Assembly (NCBI GenBank): GCA_905182985.1
Contig: CAJJDN010000010.1
Coordinates: 765,143 to 829,142, forward strand
Source: Paramecium sonneborni
Taxonomy: Eukaryota > Ciliophora > Oligohymenophorea > Peniculida > Parameciidae
Length of the DNA stretch: 64,000 nucleotides
Reading direction: 5' to 3'
The translations under genes and the position numbers were made by a program. The notes under the pieces are model-generated. The model saw only the letters and a program-made list of their open reading frames with translations, did not search any database and was not told the origin of the DNA. This document shows, in pieces, positions 10,825 to 22,241 of the stretch. Within the stretch, counting starts at the first letter, position 1. Every line of letters begins with the position of its first letter.

Positions 10825-13147
10825 TCATTCAGTAAAATTAGGACTTTAATTAATTTATTCAATTTTCTAATTTTTCGTTTCCAAGACTTCTCGTAAATCT
10901 TATTACTCTTAAATTTCTTTATTTTCAAATTATTATATCTACTATTAATATTCAGTTTCTTATTCTTTCTTTTCTTTATTCTAATTTTCTTCTTTTTCTT
11001 AATATTCTTCTTTTTTTTATTATCCATCCTTTTATTCAATTTTCTATATTAAAAAATTTTCCCCTATATTTTTATCTTCTTCTTATGAATATTATAAATC
11101 TTCTCTTTATTTTTAACATTATTTTAACTATGTTTTAGAATTTTCATTTTACTCACTTAATTATTATTATTCTTAACTTTATCGCTATTACCATTATTAT
11201 TATTATTAAAGTAATCTTTGTTATTACTATAAATATTACTATTATTACTGAAGTTATTATTATTATTATTAGATTTATTATCTCTCCTATTATATTTATT
11301 CTTGATCTCTTTACTATTATTATTATTGTTATTATCTTAACTATTATTACTATAATAGTTATTATCCTAATAAAGCTTGTTCTTCCCACTCTGTCAATTA
11401 AAAGTCTTACTATCTTCCACTATTAATATAGAAAAATAATGTAAAGTTTGAAATACTAAATTAAGTTATGAAACTAAATATTCTACTAAAAATTTGTTAT
11501 GGTTATTCCAATTCAATAGGAACATCTGCTCTACAAATAGGACATTATTATTATGCTTTTAACCATCCAAACAAACATTTTAAATGAAATTTATGTTAAC
11601 ATGGTAAAGTTCTAGCTAGAATCAATTCTTCATGACATATTATACATATTTCATCTTCTTATATATCCATAGCTCTAGGAAATAAGAAATCGAGATGTTA
11701 CTAGACTCTTTTATATTTTATTAACTAATCTACATTCTTTTTAAGTGATTACAAAGAACCTAATAGTATTAAAATTTATATTACTTTATAAATCTGAGAA
11801 TATTTAGAATAACCAGAGATGTAAGAATATATGAAAATTAATTGTTCTAAAGTAATTCACTATCAATTAAGAACAATAGAGAATTTTCACAAATTAATAC
11901 ATAATATCTGGAATTATTTCCTAATAAAATTAAGGTTCAGTTAATTATTCGATATTATTGTTTATAAAATAGGTATATTTTTATTGTAATTTCTTACAAA
12001 CCAAAATTAATTTGGTATATTCAATCAAAGTTTAAATTCCTCCATAAAATAATAAGCTCATTGCATATATTCCAACTTTATGTAGCATCAAAATACCAAA
12101 AAAAGTGATAACGAAATTCATCACTAAAATTATCAATGAAAATATATAAATTTATTAAAACTGATACACTCTATTAAAATTTTAGGAAGTCAATGTTGAT
12201 AGTATCTTTTTAATAATATTTACCGAATGTATATAATAAACTCTATAGGTTGAATATTGAAATAAGTAACAAAACCAAATAGCTAAATCCAATTTATTAT
12301 TTATTAGGTCATTGTCTGTCATAAACAATAATGTTAATTGTAATATTGGATTACATTCATGAATAAGAGTATTTAGTTTACCTTTTGTTTCATTTAATCC
12401 CATAAATCCCATCCAAATTAATAAAATAATATACCATGTTAATGATACAAAACAAAAGGATCCACTAATTAAAACTACTCGAGCACATCTATTATATGCT
12501 AACCATTCAAGTATATATAAACTATGTCTTTTACTCATATCAGGAATTTATAAAAATGAACTCACAAAAAAACAACTTACAGCTATTACAAATAATTTAG
12601 CAATGTTTTCTGGATCTTTTATAAACTTTTAAAAAGCTATTAATGAAACAATTATATATTTCTTAAAAACCTAGAGTGCTTATTTTGATTTCAATATTCT
12701 AGCTCTTTTTCTCTCTTGTTTTCTTTCTTGAGCATTTTTAACTCCTTTAATCCTTTTTGGTTATGTAAATTCTAATTCTAATCCATCAAAGTCATTTCCT
12801 TCATATTCTACATATTAAACTTGATATTTACAAATTTATTATAATGGTTCATTTGTTTATTAAACTATTTTAGTCACTTCATCAATCATTTTTTATAATT
12901 CTTCTTAGTTTTCTATTACTTCAGATCTTCTCAAAGCAGATATTTTCTATTTTATTAATTCAAAGTTTTCTTATAGCTATAAAAGAAGTCTTTGATTATC
13001 TTCACCTTAATTTCCTTATTATTTTGTAATATAATCTTTAAAGTTTTCTTAAATTTAATAGACATGATCACAGAATTGCTATAATTCTTAATTATTTCTA
13101 TCATCTTCAATCTTATTTTCTTAAATTTATTGTTCTTCTTAATTCAT
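10825..13147 (-). CDS. membrane RING-type E3 ubiquitin ligase, HRD1/gp78-like, 765 aa
   Basis: One 25-nt intron (near 11770-11794). Residues 1-170 are cytosolic-type coiled coil. They are followed by several hydrophobic segments (about residues 185-400, e.g. LFVIAVSCFFVSSFL), then a RING-H2 at about 493-532: CIICHEEL, LPCQHKFHLKCLFGWL, CPICRADV. Ahead of the RING, YKRVQQHLDFLFPRA resembles the linker of HRD1 and gp78, ER ligases that ubiquitinate misfolded proteins for degradation. The C-terminal 200 residues are Gln/Glu-rich, built from TAA/TAG/CAA repeats. The long N-terminal coiled coil is not typical of the family, but no stop or better start lies between it and the membrane part. Confidence 0.82.
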
Positions 13148-13380
13148 ATATATTTATTAAAATAATTTCTGAAATAAATTTGTCAAATTTTATAAAAGAA
13201 ATGTAAATTAAGAAAATTTATACTCTAAATTTTAATTTCATTCAAAATATTAAAAGATGAGATAAAAATAAAGAAATATTATTTAATAATGAAAATTAAA
13301 ATTTTCGTTTTATGAATACTTAAAGTATTGAAAAATAAAGAAAAAGTATTTTTTTATTTGAAATTGATTAAAAATAGAAT

Positions 13381-14014
13381 TCAAAATATTGATGTAACAT
13401 ATGTTTCTGCTCCTTTTTAATACATATATTTTTCAATTAAATCTAATCCTTCCTCTTTTTACATTTATTTTTACAAATACATCAAAGGAGTAAATTTCTT
13501 TTTATCTATTGCATTTATATCTGCACCATTTTCAATTAATATTCTAATATATACATATATACTTAAAGAATTACTTTATGAAATCTTTAATTCCATATTT
13601 ACAAGCTAAATGAAGTGGTGTTCTAAATTTATCATCAGTACCCTCATCAGGTTTGACATTGCCTTCTTTTAATAATAATTCTAAGACTTCAATAGGAGGA
13701 TCATGTTTTAAGAAACTAGTTGTTTATAATAAAGTTATAAGTATTCTTTTATCAGTAACTTAATAACTATTATTGATGAAATATTTTATGATTTCTTCAT
13801 ATCTATATAATACAGCTTACTCAGATGACTCATCAATAAATATTCTTAAAAAAGGAATCATACCTGAATTTTAATTAAAAAAGTTAGTCAAAGATTAAAT
13901 ATCATCTTCATTAACGAATTATTTTAATTATATACTTAATCCTATGATAGTCCTAAAGAATTCTTCATCACATTTAGATTATTCTAATAAAGCTTTTGAT
14001 TATTCATATGTCAT
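13381..14014 (-). CDS. ankyrin-repeat protein, 200 aa
   Basis: One 31-nt intron near 13564-13594 splits an ankyrin repeat. The repeat signatures are RTPLHLACKYGIKDFI, then LIENGADINAIDKKKFTPLMY, and a last degenerate one ending at TGA. The N-terminal half is helical and holds less obvious repeats (EVLELLLKEGNVKPDEG). Ankyrin repeats bind other proteins, and no other domain is attached, so the partner is unknown. It is divergent from the kinase at 14150, with 135 bp between starts. Confidence 0.82.
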
Positions 14015-14149
14015 AGGAAAATCTGAAAATTAGTGATTTCATATTCATTGAATTAATTTAATTAATTGAGATTAATTAATATTAAAGTAGGAAATTTAAA
14101 TTATTTTTAATTTAATTTGTGTTTAAATTAATATAATTTTGCAGTATTA

Positions 14150-15881
14150 ATGATTCAACTTCCTTCATTCGATTATGAAAAATCTATATTTAAAATGGTC
14201 TGTTTTAGAAAACATTTTCTTAAAGATATTACATACTATTTGTTCTTACTTGAAAATTATTTAATCTTAACATAAGTAAGAAGATAAATTTATTTTTAAA
14301 GGAAGTGAATTCATAATAACCAAAATATGTTTTTGAAGTCAATCTTTAAACAAAAGTGTATTGGGAATAAGAGAAACAAATTTATTTATAAGTCGGATTG
14401 GAATACAAAGGAGAAGTGAAATATTTTAATGGTGAATCTGAAGAATTAAGAAAATTAAAGATTTTATTGAGAAATAAAGTAATGTATCGTAATGTGAGTG
14501 AGTTCTATACACCAATAAAATAATTGGGAAGAGGAGGTTCTTCAAAAGTAATACTAATTTTAAGTAATAGGTTTATTTAGTGAATGAAAAATATACAAAT
14601 TAAGAGTTTGCTTCTAAAAATGTAGAAAAAAGATATTTAAAAGAAGATGGAGGATTTGTAAATATATTATTAAATAAGATTAGTAAGCTTTATTTAATGA
14701 AATAAATTTGATGGCATCTCTGAAACATGAAAATATTGTTAAAATAGAAGAAGTGTATGAAGGAGAGAATACATATTATATTATATTAGAATATTTGAAA
14801 GGTAATTCTCTTTAAGATATAATAACAAAAGGAATCCTATAATTAGGTTGGGAAGAGATAAAATCAATAATGATGGTATTAATCAAAGATATAAATTTAA
14901 GGTATTATTAACTACAGTTTAATATATGCATTCTTTAAATATCATGCATAGAGATTTAAAGCCAGAAAATATTATGTTTAAAAATTCATAAGACATATTT
15001 TAAGGATTAAGAATTGTTGATTTTGGATTAGCAACATCAACTACTGTTAATAATTATCCATTTCCTAAATGTGGTACTCCTGGATATGTTGCACCTGAGA
15101 TTGCAAATATGAAAGATCTTACAATAAAATATGACAAAATTTGTGACATTTTTAGTATAGGCTGCATATTTTATAAATTGTAATATCTAATAATTATTTA
15201 ATTAGAATAACTTCTAAGGAATTGTTTTCAGGAAATGATTACCATGAAATATTAAAATTGAATAAGAGATGTATGATAAATTTAGATACTCTAAATATGT
15301 TCTAAGCACCTTAATCTGCCATAGATTTAATTAGTTAAATGCTTAAAATTGATCCCAATTATAGAATTACTGCATAGTAGGCATTAGAACATCCTTTTTT
15401 TAAAGATCCATTTTAAGATAGAAAACTAAAATTTTAATTATAAAAAAAAACATTAAATAATAATTCTAAACCTTGGCAAACTTAAACATTTAAACTAGAA
15501 AAATCAGATCGTATATAATTACCTGAAACTAAATAAATTTCTATTGAAAAAGATGAAGATGATGTTGAAGATGAAAAAACAACTATACGATTTCCTACTA
15601 TAAATAGTCCTAGATTTGTTAAATAAGCTTAAATTAAAAATTTGAGTTTAGCAGAAAGATCTCCAACTGAATTACCTAAAAAAAGCGTTTTAAAAAAGTT
15701 TTCTACTTAAGAATTTGAATAACTTACTCCTGATACTTAATCTCCTGATTCTGGAAGAATGAATTTTAATAACAGTCCAAGAATTAATCAATAAGCAGAA
15801 ACAAAAAAAAATTTTAATTGTTCTAAATATAATTAATAATAATAAGCAATTTACGAAGTTGATGATGAATAAAAACTGTGA
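14150..15881 (+). CDS. Ser/Thr protein kinase, CAMK/calcium-dependent-like, 534 aa
   Basis: Five introns of 23-26 nt; the fourth joins MM to VLLTTVQYMHS ahead of the catalytic loop. The N-terminal 130 residues look like a PH-type beta domain (VFEVNLQTKVYWEQ). The kinase has a Gly loop (LGRGGSSKVYLV), the ATP-binding Lys (FASKN), catalytic loop HRDLKPENIM, DFG (VDFGLA) and APE (GTPGYVAPE), so it should be active. The C-terminal 150 residues are polar with SP/TP sites and an acidic patch. Ciliates have many such kinases with an N-terminal PH-like region; the substrate is unknown. Confidence 0.93.
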
Positions 15882-15975
15882 TTTCTAGACTGATTTTTTA
15901 TCATATTAAAAGTTCTTTTTATTTTAATTAAAATTAATATTTTTTACTATAATTTTAGTATAATATATAACAAAA

Positions 15976-17118
15976 ATGATGAACCAAATATAAGTACTCA
16001 TATTTCTTAAATATTAGACTCCTAGAATTACAAATGATAATTTGATGGATTCTGTATCAGAAATTAGATTTGGTAATAATGATATATTTGCAACTGGAGC
16101 TTGGGATGGTTATATACGATTTTATTAAATTCTTACTCAGAGTGGAATATAGACTTAAATTGCTCTTGACTTCAAAAGTGCAATCGATTGTTAAGAGCCG
16201 TAAGATAATAATTAATTATCTAGAGTGCTTTCTGTTAGCTGGAAGAGAGATATGACAATGATCTTTGCAGCATTGGCGGATAATACAGTAAGAGTTTATG
16301 ATGTAAGAACAGGGTAAAATATAATTTTGGGTTATCATGATGATAGTCCAGCAAGATAAGTATTTTGGAATGAAGACTTGTAAGTCTTAGTTTCTTTGGG
16401 TCTAGATAAAAAATTAAAATTATGGTCACTTAAGTAAAATACAATGGGAATGAAACCATAACCAGTTTATGAATTAAACTTAACTAGCATACCTACAGTA
16501 GGTGAATAAGATTAAAATGAAAGGATGTTTGTATATGCTGATATAGATTGTAAAGTTAAATGGTTTTCATGGGATAAAATAAGAGGGAATTTAAATAGCA
16601 ATGTTTCTAGAAATATTTTTGAAGTTGAAGATTCTAAATTAGGAAATCGATCATAAATAAGTACTTTATCAATTTCTCATAATTCAAAATAAATGGGATA
16701 TTGTTCAATTGATGGAAGAGGAGCAGTAATGGAAATGTCAGATAGATTAGAAGCAAATAATAGAATTGTATATAAATGTCACAAAAGAGAAGAAGATTCA
16801 AAAACATCATTTAAACCAGAAAAAATTAATACATATTATGTTGTTAATTCTCTCCAATTTAATAGTAGATCTTATGATTGGGTTAGCACAAGTGCTTCTG
16901 ATTGTAGTATTATTTTTTGGGATTTGAAAAAGAAAAATAAAATTACTACTATATAATATGATGCTCCTGTTATTGCAAGTCAAATCTCGCCAGATGGTTA
17001 TTTTTTGGCTTATGCAACTGGATATGATTGGGGATAAGGTTTAGATGGAATTGATAATCGATTTCATAATAATGTGGGAGCCATTTTCATAGAAAAACAA
17101 TAACTATTTTATGTTTGA
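15976..17118 (+). CDS. RAE1: WD40 mRNA export factor RAE1/Gle2-like, 372 aa
   Basis: A seven-bladed WD40 protein of the RAE1/Bub3 family. Seen: FATGAWDGYIRFY in blade 1, FAALADNTVRVYDVRTG in blade 2, and the RAE1-type end with KCHKREE, VNSLQFNSRSYDWVST, SIIFWDLKKK and YFLAYATGYDWGQG. RAE1 docks on the nuclear pore (via a NUP98 GLEBS motif) and helps mRNA export and spindle assembly. Length matches the family (about 370). A 24-nt intron (15994-16017) is likely but keeps the frame either way; the first of two tandem ATGs is used. Bub3 is the alternative, but the C-terminal YDW-type motif favours RAE1. Confidence 0.92.
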
Positions 17119-17413
17119 TAAACTTAAACTTTAAAATTTTCATTATTTTTATTATCTTTAAATTCTCAAATTAATGTTGTTTTGTTTTATTACTTATTAT
17201 TTTCATTTTCTGAGCTAAGAATTCTTTTACCATATTTTAGTAAATATAATTTAAATTTATCTACTCTGTCAATTATTATATAATTTATGTTGTAATTTGA
17301 TTGCAAGTATTTAATACTTCTTATTTCTCTTTTTCTTATTTCTTCTCTTCTAAATCATTAAATATTTTTATAAATTGTATGTAATTTTATTAATTTAATA
17401 AAGTATTCCAAGT

Positions 17414-17932
17414 ATGGGATCATCTTTGTGCTTCTCAGATTCTTAAAAATCAAGAGATGAACTTAAATTATTATACAACAAACAATAATACAAATTGAAT
17501 GGGCCTCCTCATTTATTTAAACCTACTCCTATCATAAAAATATTAATATATGATGAAGAAATCGAAAAAGAGGATTCACCTTAAACAGAAATTATTGAAT
17601 AACAGAATAATATATAAAATGATTAATCACTATCCTATTTAGCTCAATAATCAGAAGAAATAGATAGTACTCAATAAAAACCTTGGATCAAAAAAACTTA
17701 TGCTATTGAAACTATTAATGTATCTAATTTTAAAAATGACGAAAATAATAATAAAAATAATAGTTCTTAATAAATAAATTCCAGTCGAGAATATAGTATG
17801 TTGAATGGAAGAAACAAGAACATGAAAGAATTTTCTAACATTTCCATCTAATTAGGATAATAGGGTTCAATTACTAATGTAACATATGATAAAAAATAAA
17901 TTAAGATCAAGAGACAAATTATGAATAAATGA
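17414..17932 (+). CDS. small, probably myristoylated/palmitoylated protein, 172 aa
   Basis: An intronless frame of 172 codons. The N-terminus MGSSLCFSD fits an N-myristoylation site with a Cys at position 6 that could be palmitoylated, which would tether the protein to membranes; this is inference from the motif. The rest is polar, Asn/Gln/Ser-rich and basic at the very end (KKQIKIKRQIMNK), without a recognisable fold. About 295 bp separate it from RAE1, with nothing evident between. Confidence 0.65.
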
Positions 17933-18123
17933 TTACAAATTATTTTTCCCATGTAATAAGTATTTTTATTATATAACTAAATATAAATACTATTCTAACA
18001 ACTTCCATTTTTAGAAATGCAATATTCTAATTAAAATGACTTTTTTCAATAACTTTATCATACTTTTGTTTTAATATTATTTATCACTTAATAAGCTATA
18101 TAATTCATTAATTATTTTGATTT

Positions 18124-19962
18124 ATGAATATTATTTAAAATGCATCTTAGGAAATAAGAATAAATAATCTTTATACAGATCTAAAATAATTGTCGACCAA
18201 TACAAATTTATATGTGATTTAATCAAAAGAAGAAATAGCATCATTAAATGATAAAATAAATGTTATCATAAACTAATAAAATCTAAATACTTCTGTATAA
18301 TAATGATTCTATAGTTAGAGTATTAATATGATTCAAGAGAAATTGAACTAAAGAGTCGAAAAGATATTTTAGGAACATGAATCTACCCTTTTTAATAAAA
18401 TAAAAGGAATTGAAGAATAAAAATTATTGTAACATGAAGAAGAAATTAAACTAAGAGAAGAGATGTTCAATAAATTAATATATCTAGATTAGTTAGTAGA
18501 TAAATTGGATAAAAAATTTGAACAAAAGGCCAACGATAAATTTATTGTTAACACAATACAAAATAACCTAATTAATAATCAATTACTTCAGTAAACATTA
18601 GTTGAAAAAGCTTTAAAGTTAATTGATGAGCTTTTAAAATAAAAAGTGGATGAAATGCAAAAATGGACAGATGAAAAGATTTAATAATAATATTATCAAA
18701 TTTAAAACTTTTCCACATATTTAAGAAAATCAGAAAGAGTAATTGAAGAACTTTCAAGTGCTATAACAATAACAAAAAATTCAACAATTGAATTTGAAAA
18801 GGAATTTAATTAATAAATTAATGATATTACAAATAAAAATTAAATTTTTAAAGAAACAATAACTACCTAAACAAAAGGGTAATTAATTTTAATTATTGTA
18901 GAATAATAACATTAAGTACCTAATTAAAGTAATAATTTGATTAATTAGAGCAAAATATTGAAATTGAGTTTAATAAAATACAATAGAATTATGAAAATCT
19001 TTTATCTTAAATAAATAATAAGACAGATTCAATAAATAATTATATATAAATCTGTTTAAAGAGTTCAGAATAAAAAGTATTTTCTCAATGTAAATAAGAA
19101 GATCAAGATATGATGGAAAAACTTACAAGTGAACATGAGAGACTATTTAACTCTATTCAAGAGAAGACAACATCTTTAGAGTAGCAAATAAATACTCATG
19201 CAGAAGCTTGTAATCAAACAAAAGAAAAGTTAAATAATATTTTAAAAGGTTCGTAGCTTCATTAAAGGTTTTATCAAAAAAAGGAAGGGGTAACTCAAAC
19301 AATTTAGAAATAATCTACAAAAGATTAATTGTTAATTATTGACAATTTATTTAGATATATATCATAGATATATACTTAAATTCATAAATCAATCTAAATG
19401 GCAGAAAATGAATAATTTTAAACTATACAAGAATCTACTAGAAATACACAATCTTGTTCTTAGGTTATCCTAATTACAGAATAATCAAAATCAACAAAAT
19501 AAATAAATGTATCTCCAAATAAAAGTCCTGAAAGGATTGAAAAATAAGTATAGGATTTAAAAGATTTGAGAACTTAGATATCATCTGTAGAAAAAATTTA
19601 AGGAGATAATCTTAAACATTAGGATAAAAGTCCATATGCTACTATAGAAAAACCAAGCAAAACAGATAAAAGTGGAGAAGAGATTTTTAGTGATTCAAAA
19701 TTTTATGAATTGAATCGTCATCCATTATAAATAGTTGGAAAAAGTATATTTATAAATAAACTTAGCTTAATTATTGGATATTAGACCATAGTAAGATTTG
19801 ATGTCATTATAATAAAAAGTTAAGAAGATCCAAAGTATTCTAGGAGTAGACATACTTGGTTAAAGACAATATAATAATACATATTAAGGTAAACGATGTA
19901 ATTCTGCATCTAAAAGACTACCTAAAATAAATTCAAGAAATTTAAACTTTAGTATTGATTGA
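18124..19962 (+). CDS. coiled-coil protein, 589 aa
   Basis: Three introns (24, 23 and 22 nt). The first removes an in-frame TGA near 18310. The last, near 19751, switches into the C-terminal frame RPQQDLMSLQQKVKKIQ. Residues 1-430 are almost continuous coiled coil with regular hydrophobic spacing. The remainder is Ser/Lys-rich, ending with a short helical segment and a basic tail. No enzyme motif, signal peptide or TM helix. A cytoskeletal or basal-body role would be typical for such ciliate proteins, but nothing here proves it. Confidence 0.75.
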
Positions 19963-20067
19963 AATTTATATTATTCATATTATCATATTACTCTTTAATT
20001 ATTTTCAAGCAAATAAATAAATAGTACTATTTAAAAATAAACATTATAAATAAATTTAATATACTGC

Positions 20068-20859
20068 ATGCTTAATTTAAAGAAACATTCTGAATAAGAT
20101 GTAGATTCTTTAATTGAATCAATGTTGAGATTGATTGAATACATGAATAACAATCCTTCTATTAAACGTTAAATTTTTGAATCATTCAATTAAGAAGACC
20201 TATAGAAAATTTTGAAGAATTTGAATGAAAAAAAAAATAGTCCTCTTCGTAAAGTTTCTTGCATATTTTTATGCATAGTACTATAAAATGAAGATAATTG
20301 TGAAGATTTTATGAAACTTTGTGATTTACTTCCAATAAATTCTAAAATTACTTTAAATGGTATTCCTGAAAAAATGAGTTAGTACATAAACAGCGATTTA
20401 TTATAAAAGCTGAATTAAGTTTAACCTTCTGAAAACAGTTTGTGTTGGTTTTATACACTATAAATGGCAAAAGAAAAACTTCCAAATTTAGCATATTTTT
20501 AACTAAATATAAAAGACTTGAAAAAGTCAATTAATGATTTTATTGACCCATAAGAGTGTATGATTGGAATTACATATAGAAAGATACCTATAAAACCTAT
20601 TTAGATAGAAATATAAAGTTAAAGCAATAGAAATGAATATCAACATAAAATGAGTGTATCTCCTGTTAGTAAACAAATGGCCTCTTTGATCTTGCCATTA
20701 AAAGAAATTAAAAATCCAAAATATTATTAACGATATGTAGCAAAATCTATTAATCAAAATTAATTTAAGAACATACTTTCTAACACTGCTAGAACAGACA
20801 CATCTTACGAAAAAAAGTAACCAAAATCTGATATTTTGAAAAACAGATTTTAATGTTGA
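20068..20859 (+). CDS. hypothetical protein, 263 aa
   Basis: An intronless frame MLNLKKHSEQDVDSLIES to TGA. The first 170 residues look alpha-helical and globular (LRKVSCIFLCIVLQ, DFMKLCDLLPINSK). The rest is Lys/Ser-rich and extended. No family recognised; the N-terminal part could be a helical-repeat domain. It lies between two longer genes on the same strand, with spacers of about 105 and 125 bp. Confidence 0.6.
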
Positions 20860-20985
20860 ACAATCTTTGAAGATAAATTATGTATCTATAAATGATTAAA
20901 ATTCAAATCTTAAATAATTACTTAAATATTCTTCAAATTTTGAAATAAATACTTTATATATATATTTAAATTATTATAAAGAAAT

Positions 20986-22174
20986 ATGGATATTAATTAG
21001 AAGAGAAAATTAAAAGTCAAAACAATATCTCAATAAGTATTTGAGCTTGAAGTCAACTAAGATGTATTAAAAATAAAAATAAACTTAGATTACGATTGCA
21101 GACCTGAAAAAAGAAATTTTTACTAAATCTTAAGTTCCAATAGATAGATAAAGATTGATCTTTTTGGGAAAGGCTCTTTAAGATAATCAGAAATTAAATG
21201 AAATAAGTATTTAACATTATAAAACAATAAGTTAAGGAAGATGATCAAACAATTCATTTGATGGCAATTACTAATCCCCAATCAACCCAATAATAACCAT
21301 AATAAAATTAAAATCAATAGTAATAATAATAGAGATTTTAATTTATGCCAGGAATCTAAACAACTACATAAATACATATAGGAGCAGGAGGTAAATTATT
21401 ATTAAATTCTACATTAGATGGTTAACCCTTTATGCCACCAGAATTAGCGAATATTCTATAGATGTTTGGCCCACCAATAGCAAGGCCATCATAATAATAA
21501 TAGTCTTAATAACCATAAACTCAAGCTACTTAATAAACTGAATAATAATAACAATAATAATAATAATAGTAGTCGCAACAATAATAGAATTAATCTAATT
21601 AATCACATTAATCTGAACCTCGATAATAATAATAAGCACCATAATAATAAAATTAACCATAACTATAATCAGTAACCTTATTACCAAATAATGATCAATC
21701 TTCTGTTGGAATACATCTTCCATAAGAATAGATGTAATAATTAAGTAGATTATTGGGTAATTTTTATTAATCTTCATTACTTGGATTAGCATTTTAATTA
21801 CCACAAATGACTGAACATAGAAATAATGTTACTGTTTTAGGTCATTAGCTTAATTAATTATGTTATCTTCTATAAAGATCTCTACCAATTTTATAAAGAG
21901 TATCTGATCTTTTAATGAGAGAACCTTTTTTGACTTCCGAAAATGAGAGAAGGGAGACATAATAATTAACTAGAGATTCAGCTGCTATAGTTTAATCAAT
22001 TAACAGAATGACTAGCGATTTATTTTCTGCTTTACTTAAATTTTTAGTTCTTGGAAATACTCCAGGATAATTTTAATTATAGGCCCCAATATAATTATTA
22101 TAGCATAATCATCATCATCATCATCATCATCATGGAGTAACAAATGTAAGAAACTAATAATAATAATAATAACA

Positions 22175-22241
<67 letters not shown>

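Noticed and set aside
11153..11389. Ile-rich minus-strand frame resembling TM segments
   Set aside because: It is the wrong frame of the same strand; the correct frame gives the Gln-rich tail of the RING E3.
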